This document shows positions 32,647 through 44,448 of a stretch of DNA of 64,000 nucleotides, one piece after another. The notes beneath the pieces were generated by a model. That model made no database searches and was not told the origin of the DNA. It saw only the letters and a list, made by a program, of their open reading frames with translations. This DNA comes from Hydractinia symbiolongicarpus (lineage: Eukaryota > Cnidaria > Hydrozoa > Anthoathecata > Hydractiniidae): the NCBI RefSeq assembly GCF_029227915.1, contig NC_079887.1:20705650-20769649 (forward strand). The letters are read 5' to 3'. The translations under genes were made by a program, and so were the position numbers. Every line of letters begins with the position of its first letter. Positions within the stretch are counted from its first letter, which is position 1.

Positions 32647-35600
32647 ATCTTTGAAATATTGTCTCGTCCTCCTCATCCTCTTCATCAATAGGGATCATCA
32701 AGTTCATTCGACTCATCGAGTCTAACTTAGGTTCATGTTTATCTTCTCGTCTAAAAACGCTCATAAATTTTTGACTACTTTTAAGTAAACTAAACTGGCT
32801 GTGGCCAGACTCGTACTCGAATCCATCAGAGTAATCCTGTAGTCGATTATATTTATGCTGTTTTTCTTCGTGTGACCACATTTTTGTATACAAGAGAACA
32901 CCTATGAGAATGCCACACAAAAATATTAAACTCCCAGCAGCCCACACTGCATTCCCAGCCTGCACTTTCGTTAGCGTGATATTGGCGGATATGTTTATGT
33001 CTGGTTTGTCTCGCTTGTGAAGTGCAGTTTCCAAACGTTTTTGGATGATAGATTCTGGATCTTTCTTTTTCTTCGTTACTGGTGGTACGGTGAATAATTG
33101 TCTCTGAAATAAATTGGAATACAGTAACACAAAAACATACAATGTGAATTTTAAAAAAACATTTTTTTCTTTTAGTGCATGGTTAAAGGAGTTGTGTGTT
33201 TTAAACTTTGCCTAAATTTGTTGGCATTAAAAACAACCATGACCTAATAAGGAGTTTTCTGGTGTAAATTCATTTTCATCCCATCATCCTGCACGTTTTC
33301 TTACCTCTTTCTTTGTAGGACAAAGAATTTGGTCTCTCTCATTAGTGACAACTGCTGATGGTTCGATTAAATTCGTCTGAAATTTTCCATTTGTTTTCAC
33401 ATGAGAAGCCGGTCCGTTGTTTGCTCTTTCACGGATGAACGTTTTCATATCAGTCACGTTGGCAAGCGATGAGATATAAAAGCATCCCCAACTGATAATA
33501 CCAAAAGGCTAGAAAGTAACTAAACTTTTCATCCTCAAAGACTAGAACAATTTATTTTAACAAATAAGTAGACATAAAGCGTGGTGTGTTCCAGTTATTC
33601 TCCTAAGGTGTTGATTAGATTTAGAATGTTCAACCCTGAAGCAAAATATTTGGCAAACTTGTGATATATATTAACTAAAGGCTCCAGTACGCTGGAAACC
33701 TTAAAAACCCATTTACGGGTTAAAACTTGTAAGATTCGCTTCAATTTCTTTGTTCCGTGCAGACAGTTCAAATGCTTTAGAATAACAAATGTACGGAATC
33801 GAACACTGAAGCACACCGTTTTTAAAACGGCAGCCGAGGGCTGATGATATATTCGAATTGCCAGACGTTCTAAAAAACATCGAAGTTGAAACTCCTTTGG
33901 CCAGGATATTAATAAACCAAGAGTGTTACCTAGCAACAAACAACCTACTTGTTTTTCTGATAATTTTTCATAAGGAGCCAACACATAACGATGTAGACAG
34001 CTAGCAGCCAGTTTTCTCAATTTGTTTATTTCGACTTTTTTAAGACATGGATGGTATAAAAACGCAATTCCACCATGCTAAACATAAAAACGGATAAAAT
34101 TTACAAAAATTTAAGAACTACATGTTACATATAAGTGAAATGAAATGGAAGCAAGTCAGTACAGTACATCATGGATGTGCAGTATAAGAAAGGTGTATGA
34201 ACTCACAATGAGACAATAACCTAACACTCTATTTTTTGCACACTATGATGACAGTGATGCCTATTTCACACCAAAAAAAGTTTTAACAACGTTAAAACTT
34301 TTTTTGGCTCATTTAAAAGAGCTCAAGTGACAATCATAACTGGGGCGTCAATGGCAAAACAAATTCGATGCATTTTAAACTTGTTGAATATTGTTAACTT
34401 GCTTTTTTTTGCTCCATTTCCATTAGTACATATTTTCTTGAAAAAGCGTGATTAATTCGCGAAAATTAGTTCTTTTTATAAACAACTTTATTTTTCATTC
34501 AGTATCACTTGCTAAAAAAAGAAATAATTTGAGTCTCGTAGATGCTGAGAAGTTGTTAACCGTGATATGCAAATTTTACAGGATTTTTACCATCTATCTT
34601 TGCATTAAAATGTTAATTATCTGCAAACGATTTTTTTTAAAGACTATTTTTTTAAAGAGCTATTTAATATGCTGCTTGTTATACATTATCCAAGTTGAAA
34701 TCTTAGTTGCTTAACTTTACAAATTTACAGCCTGACAAGTGAATTCGACCCAAACCGACTGGTAGCCATATGGTAGAGCGTTTGCTTCCAGTGCAGGAGG
34801 TCTTGGTTCAAACCCCTACCGACCTATGCCGGGACTATAACATTGTGAATCTATCCTTTCTGCTTAGCGTTAAGCATGACAATAGGAAAAATATCTTAGG
34901 CGGTTGTCCAGTTGAGTGATTTCTGTGCTCGCAAGATATTCGTAGCTCAAATGGGAGCTTTAAACGCGCTAGGACCCCCTTCGCAGGACCATCGATGATA
35001 GCAATACCAATATGAACTGAAGAGGCTGTCCTGAGTAAATAATCTCGAATAATCTCACATAAAAAATCTGCATACTTTCATCCGATTGTTGAGTTTTCAT
35101 CCAAAATTTACCACTTTTCAACGGACAGCATTATTACACAGAAATCATAAAAAATATCAAAGGTTTTGAAATAGCACACCTGTATGATACGTATCCAGTT
35201 TTTATGATGCAATGAACTGTATTCTCCGTATGCTGGTCGATCGTCATCAGCCAGTTCTCGTCTCCTATATTCATAACAAATTATAAAAGGTTAAATTAAG
35301 TAGATGAAAGCGTCGAATAGTATAAAATTATTGCAGGAATGACCTTCTATGAAAAAGAAAACCAAAGATCAAACATCAAGAAACTTACCGTGGAAAATAA
35401 TTTTCACAAAATATTGGATCATGGAAACAATGCATGGCCTAAATAAAATACAGGCGATTTCACTGTTAAGCTAAAATTGAAATTACAGTCAAACTTGTGA
35501 AAGAAGGTCACTGTGAGGTCTGAAAAAAGTGGGGGTCTGAAAAAGTGGGGGTCTTGCAAGTGGTTGTCCTATAAATCACAACTGTAAGACGACTAACTTT

Positions 35601-37575
35601 GGTCGTAATCGTCTCAGACAGTTTTTTTCACATTTTTTTTCGGTAAGAAAAGAAAAATGGTAGTTTGTTTTGCCATTTTTGTAAAGAAAGTATATAGTCT
35701 AGTCATCCTACACAGTTATTTTCTTGTCCTACAGATAAAAACAGTGGTCACTGGACGCATTGGTTGATGGTCTTAGATTAAAATGACCATGGAAGAGGGC
35801 AGGGGAGGGGTGTATCGGTGAGACCTAGTAATAATCATAGGTATTTAGTTAGCAATCACAAAAAGACGCCATTTAAAAATTTGCCGTGACAAAGAAAAAA
35901 TCTCTTGAATATTTCAGACTTGTTAAACTAATCTACTAATTAATTTAATGCGTGAATAAAAATCAATACATACATCAGCTGGCGAATGACATGTGATGTT
36001 TTTCATTAACACCTAAAATTATAAAAACATCAAGCTATTTACTAAATGAACTAAACTTAACTTGACATAAAATCATTACTTAAAACATTCTTAACATGTA
36101 CATGGAGTGTTGTGGCAAAACGAATGGGTGAAAATTTTAAATATTAATAATCTTTATTACACGAGCTACCATTTGGAATGTTTAATGTAAAAAAATAAAA
36201 TAAAAAATAAAAAAATATACTCTCAGGTCTCCAATACTAGTATAGTGTTAGGATAAGGACAGTATTCCCGTTGGAAAATAATAGTGGGGGACAGGGGGTA
36301 AAAATTTTTGTTTGTTAATAGTAGTGTACTTTAAAACATTTATAAAATTAGTGAAAACAACATCTTGAATGGTTAAATATAACATAATGTTTATAAAGCA
36401 TTAGCAAGTAATAATAAGCATTCAGTATATCAACTTGATATTTCTGATGTCAGAAAAACAAAATTTTTTCAACAGGTTAACAAAAACAGGTTCGAAAAAC
36501 TTAAATTATCCTGGGGGAAAAAAACTTTAAAAAATAATGATAGGAGGTGTGGAATAAGAATGTCCTGGTCAGGCAAATTTGCTTAGTAAATTTCTTAAGT
36601 ATCATATATTTGGAATTTTATGTAAAATGGGAAATATTGATTATATAATTTCACCTGATTTAACTCAACTCCTAAATACAAAACAGCTGATGATATCTGA
36701 AAAAATATTTCAATTGTGTTCCAGACAAAAAAATTGAATCCGCAGGCTAAATACTAAATCTATCGTAAATTGAAAGAGTGATGTTGAAACACTAACCAAC
36801 ATTTATTTTTTTACATGTTCCAAAAGACTTTTAAAATGAATAAGGATAGAGAAGACGAATCCAACATTTAGATACTTGACGTTTTTTAATTTTGTAGATG
36901 TTAAAGTGTTGCTTTAGCTACACTCAATTTCACTCAATCATTCAGATTTGAAAAACGCTTTCAGTTTAAAATGGAAATCTTTTTATCAAACACTCACCTT
37001 TTGTCCATCAATTTGGACATTGCATACTGTTGATAGTGTTGTCTATATATACAAGAAATAAGAACATAAGATTGATATAATGTGTTATATAATTGTGATG
37101 TGATTTTTTTTCTATAATTATCTTTGGGATTAAAAACTGCTTTTGAAATTTAGGCACTGTGCTCATCATGCACTAAAAATATAAATTATTGCTAAAAAAA
37201 TTGTTTTATTTTTTTTAACATGCCTACATCTACATATAGGTGAATATTTATCATAGCACATCCATATTTCATTCTCAACAAAGAATGCTTCACCCCAATC
37301 AGACCTCTGATCATGACGGGCGAGTATAATGCGTGTAAGTCATATTGAAGAAGAACTACTTTGTTCATCACTAGCATCATGTTAGTGATGAACAAAGTAG
37401 TTCTTCTTCAATATGACCTATATCTACAGTAGTTGTATTTCAAAAAATGCTATACCTGTGTAAAATTTTGGCTGTGGTTAGTATGTGATGGCATGATACT
37501 AGGAGTAGGGTGGGAGGAAGTGTGATTTCTTGCTTCCATACCACATAGTGTGAAAATTAGGAGAAAAGTCTTCAT
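32645..37575 (-). CDS. TP53I13: TP53I13-like single-pass membrane protein, 7 exons
   Basis: In transcript order the exons are 37575-37456, 37042-36998, 35438-35389, 35264-35180, 34077-33817, 33508-33305 and 33103-32645. All phases agree and give 407 residues (human TP53I13 about 393). The N-terminus MKTFLLIFTLCGMEA looks like a signal peptide. The family hallmark is FLYHPC in exon 5, preceded by WIRIIQHGGIA and followed by a helical stretch LGNTLGLLISWP. A membrane segment NAVWAAGSLIFLCGILIGVL lies in the last exon, followed by an acidic cytosolic tail ending near DEEDEEDETIF. In vertebrates this gene is induced by p53 and reported to slow growth, but its biochemical role is unclear. The exon 5 donor (33817) is the least certain junction, because the exon stays open to 33595. 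Introns hold SINE copies. Confidence 0.75.
34761..35055 (+). mobile_element. tRNA-derived SINE, family D
   Basis: The head has an A box (TAGCCATATGGTAGAGCG) and a B box (GGTTCAAACCCC, about 34805-34816). The body includes GTAGCTCAAATGGGAGCTTT, then a conserved CTAGGAC. That central segment resembles the one in family A (7733-7775), although the heads and the rest differ. It lies in TP53I13 intron 4, antisense to the gene. Confidence 0.65.
37233..37418. mobile_element. Headless SINE E copy ending in a perfect palindrome
   Basis: Positions 37233-37340 match the tail of the SINE at 30974-31190 with few changes. Instead of the tRNA-like head there is a perfect inverted repeat: 35-bp arms at 37339-37373 and 37383-37417 with a 9-base loop. 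The arms include the segment TTAGTGATGAACAAAGTAGT, which flanks the tRNA head of the other copy. It lies in TP53I13 intron 1. Confidence 0.8.
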
Positions 37576-38308
37576 TCTAAAACAATTATTTCCACTTTAA
37601 ACAAATAAATATAAAATACCTTTATCACTTTGCAATACATAAACAGTGATATAATAATAAAATTCATTCAGCAAAAATGAATCTTTGTTTCTCATAAAAC
37701 ATCAAGGGGTTGACAAATCACTGAACAAATACAAACAAAATGTTTATACTCTAAAACCACAACAAAAAAGTGAATAGAAAACTCTAAGAAAAAGAGTAAA
37801 GTTGGCCACATCTGTTAAATTGATGAAAGAATCTGCAGATTGTTTTACCCTATGTTTTATGTTTCTGCACATTGTGGTATACACATGCTTATCAATTTTA
37901 CATAAAATTCTTCACACAAATTCCTCACTCATATAAAAGCTTAAACACAAAATATTTTATTCAAACTTACCAATAAACACAAAATAGTATAGTATAGTAG
38001 CAGAATTAAAAAAACAATAGAAGTAAGGGATCATCTCCACAATTGTTTCACATTTTATACAAATTGATAATTTTTTAAAATTGTCTACAGATTGTTTTAT
38101 GAAACAAATGTAAAGCGATTTGAAATGATTTGGAAACGACTGTTGCAATGCTGATTTTTGAAAAATCTATCATAATGTTTTTGCTTTCTACAAATGACTT
38201 TTGGTGATATTTTTTCTTCCTACGATATTGTTTTGATGGGTGGTTTTTGATGTGTGATAAACATGTTATATTAGAAGCGATTTTGAAATTGGGTAATTTT
38301 TTTCAACT
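37576..38308. other. TP53I13 5' flank
   Basis: AT-rich, no coding signal. The TP53I13 promoter should lie here on the - strand, but no element is clear. Confidence 0.4.
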
Positions 38309-38527
38309 TCCCCGTGGTGATTTAATAGGGGCAAGTGAATGTTACCATAGCCCAGGGTTAGCCCAAGCCATGCAAGGGAAATTGGGGACATGGCAGACTG
38401 TGTGCGCTTTTGGATGTTGCATAAATTTGTCTGCATAGCATCTAAGCCATGATCCCTCTTGGAAATAATAGAGAGTGTATCTCTCAACATTTAAGGCAAG
38501 CTATGTAAAATATGCACATCTATTTAT
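38309..38527 (+). mobile_element. SINE family A, 5'-truncated copy
   Basis: Matches the body of the 7503-7861 SINE from the base of the tRNA-like head onward (GTGATTTAATAGGGGC, then CATAGCCCAGGGTTAGCCCAA). The tRNA-like promoter is missing and an internal part is deleted before CTGCATAGCATCTAAGCC. The short frames inside it are not genes. Confidence 0.75.
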
Positions 38528-39549
38528 ACATCTAACCTTAACTATTCTGATTTTCTGGTGGGAAGAAGTTATAGGTCTCCTAAAGAAACAAATTTTAAAA
38601 GACTAATAACAACATAACCCGGATGGTGTATTCCACAGGTCACACATGTCGCAGGTCACAGGTCAAAATATATAACCATATATTTTTAGTTTGCTTTAGA
38701 TACTTCAACATTTAACATGCACAATCATTTCAGTAGCCCTTTTACGGTGATGCTGCGCCATAAACACAAATTCAACCTGGGCTAACGTTAGACTAAAAAG
38801 ACCCTGGAACGAAGTTGGTATTTCTACCGAAAATTAAATTAAAAACATCATCAGATACTTTTCACACCTATGTGGTACTTGCAAAACCATTGTTTAAAGG
38901 TGTGTGATAATATATGTCCACCAGCGACAACAGCTGTTAATCCAGCGTGGTCAAACATTCTGATATGCGAGATTTTTATTTACGGCTTAAATTAAAAATT
39001 TGTCATAGAAGGAGGGAAAGTAAACAATGAGTGAAATAATAATGACAGATAGGAAAAAAAGGAGTGTGTAAAGGAGACATAATGCAGGAAAAGGTTAACA
39101 GTAAAAGCGATAGTGTCAGCGGAGAGGTCAATCGAAAAAGTGGATTTGAATGGGTAAAAGATGAAAATGAAAAAATAATAAACAGGACTGTGATAGCGAT
39201 TTAAGTGTGGATGGGTATAACAGCGAAGAAGTTAAATATTTTATTAATGATACGCAAACACCTTTCGCAAAGTAATAATCAGTTTGACAAATCTCCAGGT
39301 AGTGGATTTAATTTTTAAAATGAAACCCGAACGTGTTTGTGTGAAGAATGTTGTCAATGTTAAAGAAAACGCAGTGTTCATAATAAACCTAGGAGAGTTG
39401 CCACACCATGCTGACTGGTCCAAAGACGATCTCGGCACATGGTGAAACAGGGGATATAGCGTTGTACTAACGTTAAGCGGAGAAGGTAAAATTATAGATT
39501 CTACAAGAGTTCCAAGAAAGCCTTCAAAAAGAAAAGAATTGGTAAAAAA
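38528..39549. other. Spacer without a recognised feature
   Basis: No gene or known repeat seen. Parts near 39000-39240 are purine-rich on the + strand and may be decayed coding DNA of unknown origin. Confidence 0.35.
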
Positions 39550-40320
39550 TCATCATTCATCATTATCATTCTCGGCTTAACGTCCGTTTTCCATGCTAGC
39601 ATGGGGTGGGCAAGGTATATTAATGACCCTCTTCTAATCTGATCTATAGACTGTGTTAGATCTAAACTAAACTTCCTCTGTATCAAGGCTGTCCTTATAA
39701 CCTCCTGCCAAGTCTTTCTCGGTCTGCCTCTGAGCTTTGCCCCAGGAACTATCAAGGCTCTACACTTTCTTACCCAATTATCCTCCTCCATTCTTTCCAA
39801 GTGCCCAAGCCAATCTTCTTGTCTGGATAACATCTTTAATTCTACGGATACTTAGCTTGCTTTTTAGCTCATCTGAACTCTTTTTGTCTCTCAGACTGGT
39901 GTTACACATCCACCTAACCATTCTAATATCATTCCCTTCTAAACGGTCAAGATCTTGCTGCTTCAATGCCCATGTCTCACTACCGTACAACGTAACACTT
40001 CTTACACAGGCCTCATACAACCTAGCAACAAAGAAAGTAACTCTCTGAACTTTTTCCAAGCAGAACCTATCCTGCAAGTAACACTTCTTCCAACACCCCC
40101 TTCACTGCCCAACATATCACCTAAGTAACAGAAGTTCTCAACTATCTCTAACGAGCCACTGTTGTACATCATTGAAGCTGGAAATTTCTCTATAATCTCA
40201 CCTTTGCAACGCTTGCATTAAAACAGAATGTCAGCTCTTAACTATCCACCAATACTACTGCACTTCTATGTACCCTTGCATGTAATGCTTGCAAGTCTGA
40301 CAAAAAATTAAGTTACTACC
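39550..40320 (-). mobile_element. LINE 3' end, decayed
   Basis: On the - strand the frames read [40 protein letters not shown] and [20 protein letters not shown], then RPRKTWQEV. This is the C-terminal region after the reverse transcriptase of a LINE family that recurs at 54130-55000 on the + strand. Several frameshifts separate the segments. Confidence 0.75.
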
Positions 40321-40461
40321 AACCCCTTAAATAAATTACGAGTATGACTGACAAGGTGAGTCTCTGTCCGCTGAAAACCAGGATATGCTGTGCATCTGTA
40401 ATAAGTTATTTTTACTTCATTTTTCAGGTTTGAAGTTGGTTGATCAAGTAATGAAAGTTTT

Positions 40462-40815
40462 GGTTTTGTTCCAGGGCGTGGCACTACAGATGCAATATTT
40501 TTACTCAGACAGCTTCAAGAAAAGTATTTAGGAAAGAGAAAGAATCTCTATATTGCCTTTGTAGATTTAGAGAAAGCTTTTGATAGAGTGCCACATAAAG
40601 TTATTTGGTGGGCTATGAGAAAATTAGGTGTGGATGAGTCGCTAGTTACGATGGTACAGTCTATGTACAGCAATGGTAGAAGTCGTGTCAGGATTAAGGA
40701 TTCACTTAGTGATAAATTTAGTGTAAATTTGGTGTACATCAGGGTTCTGTACCTAGTCCTTTGTTGTTTTGTTCTAGTCTTAGAAGCGCTGTCGATGGAG
40801 TTCAGAACAGGTTGT
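40462..40815 (+). mobile_element. LINE reverse transcriptase fragment
   Basis: The frame reads GFVPGRGTTDAIFLLRQLQE, then YIAFVDLEKAFDRVPHKVIW (motif A with the catalytic Asp). After a one-base shift it has GVHQGSVPSP (motif B) and then LEALSMEFRTGCP. It stops before the YADD motif. It is probably the same LINE family as 39550-40320 but in the opposite orientation. Confidence 0.75.
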
Positions 40816-40829
40816 CCTATAACATAATA

Positions 40830-41063
40830 AAGTACTATTTTGAAGGAGAACCACATGATTTTCAATTAAAGTGGCATGGAAATAGTAAAACATCAAAACT
40901 TCCTTCTAAAATCGTTTACAAGCAGCATCAAATTGCACGTCTGATGGTTGAAGCAAGATATATTATGATGAATTTGAAGAAAGTGGGGGAATTATGGGAT
41001 TCCAGTCAGTCAGTGATTTACCACGCAACATTAATCAAGTGAAAAATATTAGACACAAGGTAA
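40830..41063 (+). pseudogene. Remnant of a repetitive gene, DLPRN-type
   Basis: The frame includes FQLKWHGNSKTSK and, in a second frame, GFQSVSDLPRNINQVKNIRH. I associate these motifs with repetitive, transposon-linked genes common in cnidarians and other marine invertebrates. The two frames show at least one shift. Function unknown. Confidence 0.35.
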
Positions 41064-41542
41064 ATTCCTATATACTTTATTGCATGAAAATTTCGTGGAA
41101 TAAAATTTTCGCAGTCATTTTAATTTCGCGTTTTTTTCCGAAAAATTGCATTTTGCAGCATTTTAATTTCGCGGTTGAAGCCAAAATACAAATTTTGTGT
41201 CATTTTAATATAACCACTAATCTACGGCGCCATCACCAAACAAGAGGAGCTTCACACAACTGGTTTACATGGAATTTCGCAATAAAGCCTTCCTGTTTAG
41301 AGAAACAGTCAGGGAAATCCTCTTAATTAAGCTGTATAGCTTAATTTGGAGATCTCCTAAATATGCTGTATCATACAGCTTAATTAGGTGATATACATCT
41401 AAATAAGGAGGTAGAAAAAGTTTTTCCTCGATTTCTCGATAAATGTAAATTTTAGCAGAATCACCGCTGCAGCTCTTTTATTGTTAGTTTGACCACTACA
41501 TTATAAAAAAAGAACAGTATTTCCAGCACTCTGTGTTTCCAG

Positions 41543-41853
41543 CACTCTGTGTGGGAGACCAGGGTTCGATTCCTCTTGACGCCGATTCAACATGGGCGAG
41601 TGAATTTTACCATAGCCCTGGGTTAACCCAAGCCATGTGAGGGAAATTGGGGAGATGGCCCCATGTGTGGGCCGTTGGATGTTGCAGGTAGTTCTAGTAG
41701 AGTGCGGGCTGTAATTGGGTCTGCGTAGCTCAAAACGAGTATTAAATAGTCTAGGACTCTCCATCTAAGCCATCGCCCCTCCTGGATATAATAGACAGGG
41801 TATATCCCTCGATATTAGTGAGGCTAACCACGTAAATAATGCAATCTCTCTCT
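41543..41853 (+). mobile_element. SINE family A, third copy
   Basis: Shares the body of the 7503 copy (GGGCGAGTGAATTTTACCAT, AGCCATGTGAGGGAAATTGG, and the GTAGCTCAAAA block). It includes the B box GGTTCGATTC (about 41563) but lacks the A box. A 16-bp segment TTCCAGCACTCTGTGT is tandemly duplicated at its left edge. Confidence 0.8.
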
Positions 41854-41876
41854 GAGCTTAGGCAGTCTCGGTTTTA

Positions 41877-42630
41877 CAGTACCGCTTGAATGTAACTTTA
41901 CGTGTATGCGAGTTTTACGACCTCATGTAACGATCTCATGTCTACATAAAGAACGTTAACATATCTTTTGTTTATACACGAACTTAATTGCTTTCTATTG
42001 TTATCGTCGTGCGCAAGTCAGAACAATAAGATTTGATGAATCTTTTTGTTGTCACATGTAACATGCATGTTATTGTTTAAAAGTGTTAAAGATCACGAAG
42101 GCTATTGAAATATATATTTTTTAGAAAAATGAACAAACATAACACGTTAAAAGCATTTCTATCTCCGCTTTTTGTTCTTAAATTTTTAAAACACGATCTA
42201 ACGAAGCTTTTCTATCGCCGTTTTTCGTTCTTAAATTCTTAAAATGCAATCTAACAAAGCATTTTTATTGCTGTTTTTCGTTCCTAAACTGTTAAAACAC
42301 GATCTAACAAAGCTTTTCTATCGTCGTTTTTTGTTCTTAAACTTTTAAAATGCAATCTAACGAAACTTAAATCTTTGTTAAATTTTATTTTCCTTCGTTG
42401 ATCTCTTGACGACTATAGCAATTAAATACAACAATGGGAAACACACTTAGTTCACATAAGCTAATTAAATTTCGCGAACAAGACATGAACTCTATTGTTT
42501 TCAACATGCAAAAATAGCTCATGTGTTTAACAATAGGTTAACAATAACAACGAAAGTTCTGACGCTACCGAAAGCTCATGTGAGGGTGATAAATATCGCG
42601 TACATGTAAAGTTACATTCGAGCCATACTG
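41877..42630. mobile_element. TA-flanked MITE with internal tandem repeats
   Basis: Terminal inverted repeats of about 37 bp (starting CAGTACCGCTTGAATG at the left and, read inward, CAGTATGGCTCGAATG at the right) are flanked by TA on both sides (41875-41876, 42631-42632), as for Tc1/mariner-type insertion. No coding capacity. Inside, about 42145-42375, a 53-bp unit is repeated about four times, alternating ACACGATCTAACG and ATGCAATCTAACA forms. Confidence 0.8.
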
Positions 42631-42975
42631 TATTATTTTTTGTTTCTTTTTGTTTCAGTGGTTCCCAGTGGAAACAATCCACTAACTATAAGTTTGTATT
42701 TGTTTTTAAAACATCAAACTTGCCTGAAAGACCCCAGGCTTTTTTGCTGTTTTATGGCATGGTGAGTCAGCACCCTTGGTATGATGATCCATCCTACCTA
42801 TGTCCTGTGGTCTGCAAAAATTTGCACTGCAAAAATGAAATTAAAGTATAAAAATATTGGTTATTGTCTGGCTGTTAAGAATATGGCACATTATCATGAA
42901 TTTTCAAGCAGATGTGGGTGCTCCAGTTTTATATATGCCTAGCTAGTAAACTAGCTGGCTGCTATATATTCATAA

Positions 42976-43345
42976 AACGGTTTCCCATGTTTTATAGGGA
43001 AATTCCCATGTCATATAGGGAAATGGTTTCCCATATAGGAAACTGTTTCCTAAACTAATTTTTTTTGATTTTAATTTGGGTTTCCTTTTTGGGAAACCGT
43101 TACCCATTCTAAGAACCATTTTATGGAATTGCGGAAAGAGGCTATGATAATTTTTTTTTCCTTCTGTGAAAATTTGCGGGGAAATATTCCCTTTCTATTG
43201 GTTAAAAATTTGTAGTGCGCTTCTTAACCACCTCGTGTGCAGATTCCTTTTTATTTTAGTGGTTTCCCTAATGGGAAACCATTGCCGTATTTCTGGCCTG
43301 TTAGCTAAGGGTAACGGTTTCCCAAATGAGAAAACATGAAGTTTC
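42976..43345. repeat. Array of GGTTTCCC / GGGAAACC motifs
   Basis: At least a dozen copies of TTTCCC or GGGAAA 8-mers occur in both orientations within 370 bp, often as pairs that could form short hairpins, for example GGTTTCCCTAATGGGAAACC at about 43260-43279. The nature of the array is unknown. Confidence 0.7.
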
Positions 43346-43687
43346 CCAAATAATAATAAAAAAATAATAATAATGAATATTTTTAGTGGCATGCCCAGAA
43401 AAATCGCTTTGCTTTTACACAACAATTACAATTTTTTCCACTGGGGAGCACTGAAGATTTGTAAATATCATTATATATATTGTGGGAGTAATAATTTTTA
43501 AACAGAAAGGTTAAAAATAGTTTATTGTTTATTAGCAATAAAAACATTATAGAATAAAAAACCATTATTAAAATATATAGGAAAAATTAGATTAAGATTA
43601 AGACCTTAGCTTGAAATGTTTATTAGAAGCCTCCTTGAATTGTAACAAACTCTCAATTGTAACAAAAAGGATTTAACTCCTGAACTG

Positions 43688-43715
43688 TCTAGCTAGCTAG
43701 CTAGCTAGCTAGCTA
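43688..43715. repeat. CTAG microsatellite
   Basis: Seven CTAG units in a row. A shorter tract of the same motif is near 44492-44508. Confidence 0.9.
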
Positions 43716-44244
43716 TAGTTCAAGAAATTAAAAAAAATACAAAGTATAATGTAATGCATGCAAGAAAGACAGCTGTTTGTCCTAGCTCATGACGGTACAC
43801 TATATTTATGACAGATGACAAGTAAAATCTTATCTTGTACCTCTTCTCTCCATTCCTTCATGCCGCATAATGTAATCACAACACATTCTGCACAATAAAT
43901 AAACAAATTCATAAATCGAAGGACGTTGCGGCCATTTTTTTTAAAAAAACAATAAAAAAATAAATTCAATTTCAAAAGGTTATCACCCGCTGGCGCACAC
44001 ACACCTCCAGTCGGACGCAACAATCTTTGTCCAATATACCCCGGGGAATTCCTTTATTTTAAGGGGGTTATTATAAGAGTTTTCGTCAATTATTTTACAA
44101 AAGTATTTTGTTCTTGAGAGTGAGAATTTTGTTTTTTTCTTCAATTTCACGTTTTTAGTTTTATGATTATAATAACATTTGAATTGAAACTTTTAAAATG
44201 AATTTTTGGGCTAGACCTTTGTCTATGAAACGCCCCAATAAGCA

Positions 44245-44448
44245 ATGCTAGCCAACGCGATGGACTTCGAGCTTTTCCAAACACATGTGGAGCAAATGTG
44301 GATGTTGCAACAAAACAGAAAATGCAGTTTTTGCCTTAATACTGTCAATTCAGACTGGTTTCTTAACTTTTTAGTATTTAGTTTGTTTGTAGTGGTTGTA
44401 TGTTTCATCATCGCCTTTTACCAAACGCAACTGCGTGTTCTTTTTTAA
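44245..44448 (+). CDS. Possible small membrane protein, unsure
   Basis: A 67-codon frame with two cysteines in KCSFCLN and a hydrophobic stretch FLNFLVFSLFVVVVCFIIAF that would span a membrane. I do not recognise it. In its favour are a real-looking transmembrane segment and non-repetitive sequence. Against it are its short length and lack of family or context. It may be chance. Confidence 0.2.
   Translation: MLANAMDFELFQTHVEQMWMLQQNRKCSFCLNTVNSDWFLNFLVFSLFVVVVCFIIAFYQTQLRVLF

Noticed and set aside
33595-33816. Extension of TP53I13 exon 5 to an in-frame stop at 33595
   Set aside because: It would cut off the exons that carry the membrane segment. A phase-matched donor at 33817 gives a full-length product, though a truncated isoform cannot be excluded.
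38247-38438. 63-codon open frame
   Set aside because: Lies almost wholly inside a SINE copy.
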